Assembly (NCBI GenBank): GCA_965206975.1
Contig: OZ242253.1
Location: 2,728,001 to 2,792,000, forward strand
Direction of reading: 5' to 3'
Source: JAAXGI01 sp965206975
GTDB taxonomy: Bacteria > Gemmatimonadota > Gemmatimonadetes > Longimicrobiales > Gaopeijiaceae
Length of the DNA stretch: 64,000 bases
The notes beneath the pieces were generated by a model that saw nothing but the letters and a program-made list of their open reading frames with translations, was not told the origin of the DNA and did not search any database. This document shows, in pieces, positions 60,055 through 64,000 of the stretch. Numbering within the stretch: the first letter of the stretch is position 1; each line of letters starts with the position of its first letter. The position numbers and the translations under genes are program-made.

Positions 60055-62298
60055 TCAGAAGAAGACCGAGTACTGGAGCTTGACCGACCCCTTGCTGTCC
60101 CTGGGTCTGAACACACGGCTACCCGGCTCGTCTCTTTGGATCCAGCCCTGTTGGAAGGAGACAAAAAGATCGCTTCCCGGCCGAAGGGTCCACCGGAGCC
60201 GGCTCTGCCATCCAAGGTTCCTGGACCGATTGTCGTACTGCACCAAGTTGAAGAACGACAGGGTGGGAGAGACGCTGAGGCTTGAGTTGAGGGTAACGAT
60301 CCGAGCCGTGAAGTCGCCTTCCGGAAGGTGCGCGAAGGTCAGGTTCGTGTTCAGGCTCACCGACAAGGTCGGTGGAATCCGGAACGTCAGCGATGTCATC
60401 AGGTCCTCGGCGTGTCCCGACCAATAGCTCCCCCAACCGAAGCCGACTCCCCCGGACAGGCGGCGCCTGTTGGCGGTATTGGCAAAGGTGCGGACGCGCG
60501 TGAAGCGATACCGGCCCGCCGGGAGTACGACCCCCGGCGAGATCTCGAACGGCTCGAAGAGACGCTCGTAGGCGGGATTTAAGTCGAGCAGGCTGTGGAG
60601 GTTATCGCCGGACAGGAAGTGCCAGTCGACGGGAGTGACGTAGAACTCCCAGCTCTCGACCTCACCGAATCCGAGATTCGTGAACTGGGTGTAAAAGATG
60701 TCGTGGAACATCTGCTGAATGCCGAGGAAGTCTGCCGGCCGAGGGTTGAAGCTCGCTCCGAGCCGCAGCATTCGGACACCCCGGCGCTGAACGAATCCCA
60801 GTGAGGGATCGAAGTTCCCCTGCACCTCTCGCAGCGCGACCTGAGCGTCAAATCGGTCGTTGGGATACCGGGCGGAGATGCCGTACGACCAGTCCCGGTC
60901 CTCGAAGCCCTCCCGCACACTCCGAGCCGCGTATGCGTTGACGTCCAGGTTACGCGACCCGCCGAGGAAGGAGGACGTCGCCAGGCGCATGTCGGCCCCG
61001 TAGGTGCTGCTGGTCCCGCTCGAGGTGGGATCGCCGGTCGTGAAGATCAACCCCGCGTAGGACTGTTCCAGGAGATCCCATTTGACCCGCCCCACGAGCA
61101 GATCCGTGGCTTCCGCGAGGTCTTTGACTTCGCCCATGCGCACGCCGAGAACCCCGAGCTCGGCGGGGCCAACACGCCCCGCCAGCTTCCCTCCCACCTC
61201 GATCGGCACTTCCTGACCCTGCAGCAGCCCCACACGGCGACTGAAGAACGGATAGACGTCGGCCCCGGCACCGGGGATCCCGCCGGGCGTGCCCGGTCCC
61301 GTACCGGCGAAGCTGAACACGCCCGCGTCCTCGAGGAAGAATGCCCGTTTCTCCGGGAAGAAGAGCGAGAAGCGCGTAAGATTGATCTGGCGCAGGTCGA
61401 CTTCGGTCTCCCCGAAGTCCGTGTTCACCGTGCCAATCATCCTTAGGCTCGGCGTGATCCGATACGAGACGTCCAGCCCCGGTTCCGTGCTCAGATCCGT
61501 CTTGGCCGCGGCGTCGAGGCGCAGCGCGTTACCGCTGACGAAGGGACGGAACTCGAGACCGATCCCCTGGCTCAGCCCCTCGAACGGGCCGATCTCTCCA
61601 GCCTCGGACACTTGGAGGAACTGCGTTTCAAGCCGGGCCCCCGACCAGCGAAGATCCTCCAGCCTCCGATAGATGTTGCGGGAGAAGTTGAAGCCCCAGA
61701 TGCGCCCTTCGGCCGGAAAGCTCAGGCTCTTGAACGGAATCATGAACTCGGCCGTCCACCCGCTCTCGGTCCGACGCGTCCGCACGTCCCAGGTCGTATC
61801 CCAGTCCGTGTTCAGCTCCCCGTTCGCATAGGTGAGCCCGTCGACAAGCGCTCCGGCAGGGTTCGTGGCGAAATAGAAGGCGTTTCTCTGGTCCCGGAAC
61901 GTGTCGAGGAGGACCTCGATACGATCGTCCGAGTTGAGATTGCCGTCCCGCGCCAGCTGAGCCCCGAGGACCGACTCGGGCTCCGAGTCGTAGGCGACTA
62001 CGCCGATGTAGAGGTTGTCCTGATCGCGCAGCAGCGTGACCTCGGTTGCTTCGGAGGGGGTCGCGCCCGGGACCGGTTGGCGCTGTACAAGTGCGCCAAT
62101 CGGTGGAGCGGACCGCCAGACCTCCTCGTCCAGCACGCCGTCCACACTGATTGACCCGGCGATCACCGTGACCTCGGCACTTCGGAGGGCGCCGGGCAGC
62201 GGGCGTTCCTGCCCGGCAGCCGGACTGGCCGCTGCAAACGCCATCGACACGAGCGAGATGACCATCGGCAGGGTCGCGCGGGACAGGCAAAGAGGCAT
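60055..62298 (-). CDS. DUF5916 outer-membrane protein with CBM9-like domain
   Basis: 747 residues: signal peptide (VISLVSMAFAAASPAAGQ), then a carbohydrate-binding-family-9-like domain (residues about 30-220, DGVLDEEVWRSAPPIG, DNLYIGVVAYDSEP, SDDRIEVLLDTFRDQRNAFYFATNPAGALVDG), then a beta-strand-rich C-terminal part ending in Phe (KLQYSVFF), as beta-barrel proteins do. This is the DUF5916 layout, abundant in Gemmatimonadota and Bacteroidota. ATG 62298 preferred for its signal peptide, though no Shine-Dalgarno is visible. Confidence 0.85.
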   Translation of the reverse strand: MPLCLSRATLPMVISLVSMAFAAASPAAGQERPLPGALRSAEVTVIAGSISVDGVLDEEVWRSAPPIGALVQRQPVPGATPSEATEVTLLRDQDNLYIGVVAYDSEPESVLGAQLARDGNLNSDDRIEVLLDTFRDQRNAFYFATNPAGALVDGLTYANGELNTDWDTTWDVRTRRTESGWTAEFMIPFKSLSFPAEGRIWGFNFSRNIYRRLEDLRWSGARLETQFLQVSEAGEIGPFEGLSQGIGLEFRPFVSGNALRLDAAAKTDLSTEPGLDVSYRITPSLRMIGTVNTDFGETEVDLRQINLTRFSLFFPEKRAFFLEDAGVFSFAGTGPGTPGGIPGAGADVYPFFSRRVGLLQGQEVPIEVGGKLAGRVGPAELGVLGVRMGEVKDLAEATDLLVGRVKWDLLEQSYAGLIFTTGDPTSSGTSSTYGADMRLATSSFLGGSRNLDVNAYAARSVREGFEDRDWSYGISARYPNDRFDAQVALREVQGNFDPSLGFVQRRGVRMLRLGASFNPRPADFLGIQQMFHDIFYTQFTNLGFGEVESWEFYVTPVDWHFLSGDNLHSLLDLNPAYERLFEPFEISPGVVLPAGRYRFTRVRTFANTANRRRLSGGVGFGWGSYWSGHAEDLMTSLTFRIPPTLSVSLNTNLTFAHLPEGDFTARIVTLNSSLSVSPTLSFFNLVQYDNRSRNLGWQSRLRWTLRPGSDLFVSFQQGWIQRDEPGSRVFRPRDSKGSVKLQYSVFF

Positions 62299-62748
62299 TA
62301 TGGAGGCGCTAGCGGCTGCGGGGACTGATTCGAGAAGACAGCATTGACCGTGACAACAACGGAAGATGATCCGGCGGCGGCAGAGCGGCAAACAGGTCGG
62401 CCGGGCCTGCGTTTTCCTGATGTCCCGGCTTCCATGGACAGCTCACGTCGGTCCCCTATCGGATTGTGGCCGGAGCGGCGAGGACATGCCGGTGGTCCGG
62501 CTGCTTGCCCAGTTCAGCGACCTGCCACCCACGAATCGCGGACCCGCTTCAGCGACGGTCAAGACGCAGTGGCTCTGGGGCTCGCGACGCCTACATCGTA
62601 TGACTCTCTCGGGGCCTATGACAACGGCGGGTGGCGGTATCGACCTCAGGCACGCTAGCCCTCTCGCAACGGCCTCGATTGGCGACCGCTCATCTTATGG
62701 AAAAGATATCTAAATGATATCTTAAAGAAATCACAAGAGGGGACTATG
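62299..62748. other. 450 bp intergenic region upstream of the SPFH gene
   Basis: Divergent region between DUF5916 and the SPFH gene. Open frames on the plus strand (62344-62658 and 62366-62713) show no recognised domain and overlap each other; a degenerate gene fragment is possible. The last 50 bases hold the palindrome and duplicated start region described separately. Base composition turns AT-rich from about 62690. Confidence 0.45.
62703..62723. promoter_or_regulatory. operator-like palindrome upstream of SPFH gene
   Basis: Perfect inverted repeat AAGATATC (62703-62710), 5-base spacer TAAAT, GATATCTT (62716-62723). Its right arm contains TATCTT, a possible -10, so a bound dimer would block transcription. 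Distance to the first start codon is about 25 bases. Confidence 0.6.
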
Positions 62749-62775
62749 ATGAAATCACGGGAGGGGACTACGATG
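62727..62775 (+). repeat. in-frame tandem duplication of RBS and start codon (period 24)
   Basis: Two 25-base copies, 62727-62751 and 62751-62775 (sharing one G), with three differences. Each carries GAGGGGACT followed by an ATG (62749 and 62773), with the AGGGG six bases ahead of the ATG in both. The period is eight codons, so both starts are in the same frame. Confidence 0.8.
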
Positions 62776-63639
62776 CAAGAGAAGCCGATCAAGGCGATCA
62801 GCGGCGGGCTCGCGCTAATCGTGCTGCTGATTCCGCTCGTCTTGGGGATCGCGCTATTCGTCTGGGCCATTCGGAACGGCGGCGGACTCATGATCGCCAC
62901 CAGCGTGCTGCTGGAGACCATCGTCGTCATTCTGTTGTTCGGCCTGTTCATGGTGAACCCGAACGAGGCGCGTATTCTGCAGTTGTTTGGCCGCTATGTG
63001 GGGACGGTGCACGAACCGGGTCTTCGATGGGCCAATCCGCTCTATACCAAGCGACGGATCTCGGTGCGGGTTCGAAATTTCGAAACGGAACGCTCCAAGG
63101 TCAACGACACCGACGGCAACCCCATAGAGATCGCCTCTGTGGTGGTCTGGAAGGTCGCGGATACCGCCGAGGCCTCCTTCGAAGTGGACGACTTCGTCAA
63201 CTTCGTGCACGTCCAGAGCGAGGCTGCGGTCCGCAACCTGGCAACGCGGTACCCGTATGACACACAGAAGGATGGGAAATTGTCCCTGCGCGGCGACACC
63301 GAGGAAATCGCTCGTCAACTGAAAACCGAGATACAAGGTCGGCTCCACACCGCAGGAGTAGAAGTGCTTGAAGCCCGGATCACACACTTGGCCTATGCCC
63401 CGGAAATCGCCTCGGCGATGCTTCAACGGCAACAGGCCGGGGCCATCATCGCCGCCCGAAGCCGGATCGTGGAGGGCGCTGTGGGCATGGTGCAGATGGC
63501 GCTAGAACAGCTGTCCAGCCAAGCCATCGTCAAGCTTGACGAAGAACGCAAGGCGGCCATGGTGAGCAATCTCCTGGTGGTGCTCTGCGGCGATAAGGGC
63601 ACCCAGCCGGTGCTGAACACCGGCACACTCTACCAGTAG
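62749..63639 (+). CDS. SPFH-domain (stomatin/prohibitin-like) membrane protein
   Basis: About 296 residues from ATG 62749 (288 from ATG 62773). Two N-terminal transmembrane helices (IKAISGGLALIVLLIPLVLGIALFVWAI and MIATSVLLETIVVILLFGLFMV), then a cytosolic or periplasmic SPFH domain (NPNEARILQLFGRYVGTVHEPGLRWANPLYTKRRISVRVRNFETERSKVNDTDGNPIEIASVVVWKV) and an oligomerising helical region ending in GTQPVLNTGTLYQ. Family members organise membrane microdomains and bind proteases. Different codon use from the core suggests transfer. A small ribbon-helix-helix gene follows 20 bases later. Confidence 0.9.
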   Translation: MKSREGTTMQEKPIKAISGGLALIVLLIPLVLGIALFVWAIRNGGGLMIATSVLLETIVVILLFGLFMVNPNEARILQLFGRYVGTVHEPGLRWANPLYTKRRISVRVRNFETERSKVNDTDGNPIEIASVVVWKVADTAEASFEVDDFVNFVHVQSEAAVRNLATRYPYDTQKDGKLSLRGDTEEIARQLKTEIQGRLHTAGVEVLEARITHLAYAPEIASAMLQRQQAGAIIAARSRIVEGAVGMVQMALEQLSSQAIVKLDEERKAAMVSNLLVVLCGDKGTQPVLNTGTLYQ

Positions 63640-63659
63640 CCGGATACCTGTCGTGCCAA

Positions 63660-63887
63660 GTGACGGAGTCGAATAGGCGGATGCCGGCTCGTAAGCCGTT
63701 CCTGTTGCGAACCGACCCGGAGATCCTATCGGCGCTACAGCGCTGGGCCGCCGACGAATTGCGTAGCGTCAATGGCCAGATCGACTACCTGCTGCGTCGC
63801 GCTCTGCGCCGAGCTGGGCGGCTCCCGGAACTGGAATCACCCGAAACGGCCGTCCCCGATGCGGATCCCTCTGACGCGGAGTCGTGA
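63660..63887 (+). CDS. Arc-like ribbon-helix-helix protein
   Basis: 75 residues. RKPFLLRTDPEILSALQRWAADELRSVNGQIDYLLRRALRRAGR is a typical Arc/CopG-type fold: one beta strand then two helices, with the NGQIDYLLRRAL pattern of Arc-family repressors. A GTG at 63660 is used here; ATG 63681 (MPARKPFLLRT) is an equally good start. Pairing an SPFH gene with such a regulator is known in several bacteria, but its DNA target is not established. The palindrome at 62703-62723 is a candidate. Confidence 0.85.
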   Translation: MTESNRRMPARKPFLLRTDPEILSALQRWAADELRSVNGQIDYLLRRALRRAGRLPELESPETAVPDADPSDAES

Positions 63888-64000
63888 CGGCAGAGCGTGT
63901 GCCGAAGCACGGCAAGAAGGTCGTGTAGGTTCAACTGGGACTGCGTGCTGGAGCCAGCCGCTTCCATCAGTTCATCAAGACCGCTTCTTCGACCAACTGG
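63888..64000 (+). other. unresolved sequence at right edge
   Basis: No feature can be supported in the last 113 bases. A short in-frame continuation of 14 codons (from about 63885) ends at a stop, and an open frame after it runs off the window; too little is visible to say whether a gene begins here. Confidence 0.3.

Noticed and set aside
62344..62713. Two overlapping plus-strand frames upstream of the SPFH gene, possibly a transposase fragment
   Set aside because: I could not match either to a transposase family with confidence; no inverted terminal repeats or target duplications were seen.
1..64000. CRISPR arrays, rRNA genes or intact insertion sequences
   Set aside because: No regularly spaced repeats, rRNA core motifs or paired terminal repeats with transposase were seen on reading both strands.

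Overview
This 64 kb, GC-rich window most likely comes from a diderm (LPS-making) bacterium, probably a member of the Gemmatimonadota or a related high-GC lineage. The evidence is a complete Kdo/Lpt gene set, a fused nuoCD, a UPF0182 protein, a DUF5916 outer-membrane protein and strongly GC-biased third codon positions in the core genes. The phylum assignment is an inference from gene content; there is no rRNA gene or complete tRNA gene in the window. From 1 to about 51.1 kb the window is tightly packed core genome with start/stop overlaps. From about 51.1 kb onward it is looser, with larger gaps, a toxin-antitoxin pair, repeats and less standard genes.

Region by region: 1-1.2 kb holds the 3' end of malate dehydrogenase and a convergent dCTP deaminase. 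1.4-16 kb is a complete complex I operon (nuoA, B, CD fused, E-N) with a good sigma70-type promoter at 1398-1427. It runs directly into a phosphomannomutase/phosphoglucomutase and a UPF0182 membrane protein (16-20.1 kb). 20.2-23 kb carries sucCD and ndk. 23-29.6 kb is the DUF177-rpmF-plsX-fabD-fabG-acpP-fabF fatty-acid operon (without fabH), continuing into ispF and a XerC/D recombinase. A C-terminal processing protease lies opposite at 29.6-31.2 kb. nadE and an orphan trpG/pabA follow, ending in a strong hairpin.

34.2-51.1 kb is a single directon of 15 genes. First come kdsB-pyrG-kdsA-kdsC-kdsD (CMP-Kdo synthesis, with CTP synthase embedded), then lptC-lptA-like-lptB (LPS transport) and rpoN (sigma54). 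Then come a membrane GT2, wecB, a GT4, a YfhO-like GT-C-type membrane protein, a UPF0104/LPG-synthase-TM protein and a polyprenol-phosphate mannose synthase. Together they read as an outer-envelope polysaccharide programme.

51.3-54.4 kb is a loose membrane/lipid cluster: a TIGR02206/YwaF-like protein, a zinc-ribbon plus PH/GRAM-like protein, a PlsC-type acyltransferase and a methyltransferase. It is interrupted by a tRNA-like T-arm remnant next to a strong hairpin. 54.4-55.6 kb is an accessory island: an AT-rich perfect palindrome, then a vapBC pair flanked by imperfect direct repeats, with a promoter predicted to give a leaderless vapB mRNA. 55.6-57.8 kb has a TPR membrane protein, DUF423 and a SIRT5/CobB-type sirtuin whose Tyr/Arg signature predicts deacylation of succinyl/malonyl lysine. 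57.9-62.3 kb has a secreted alpha/beta-hydrolase and a DUF5916 beta-barrel on the minus strand.

62.7-63.9 kb is a small SPFH-protein/ribbon-helix-helix operon. It is preceded by a perfect operator-like palindrome and an in-frame tandem duplication of the ribosome-binding-site/start-codon unit. This is the most unusual regulatory arrangement in the window. No CRISPR array, complete tRNA, rRNA or intact insertion sequence was seen.
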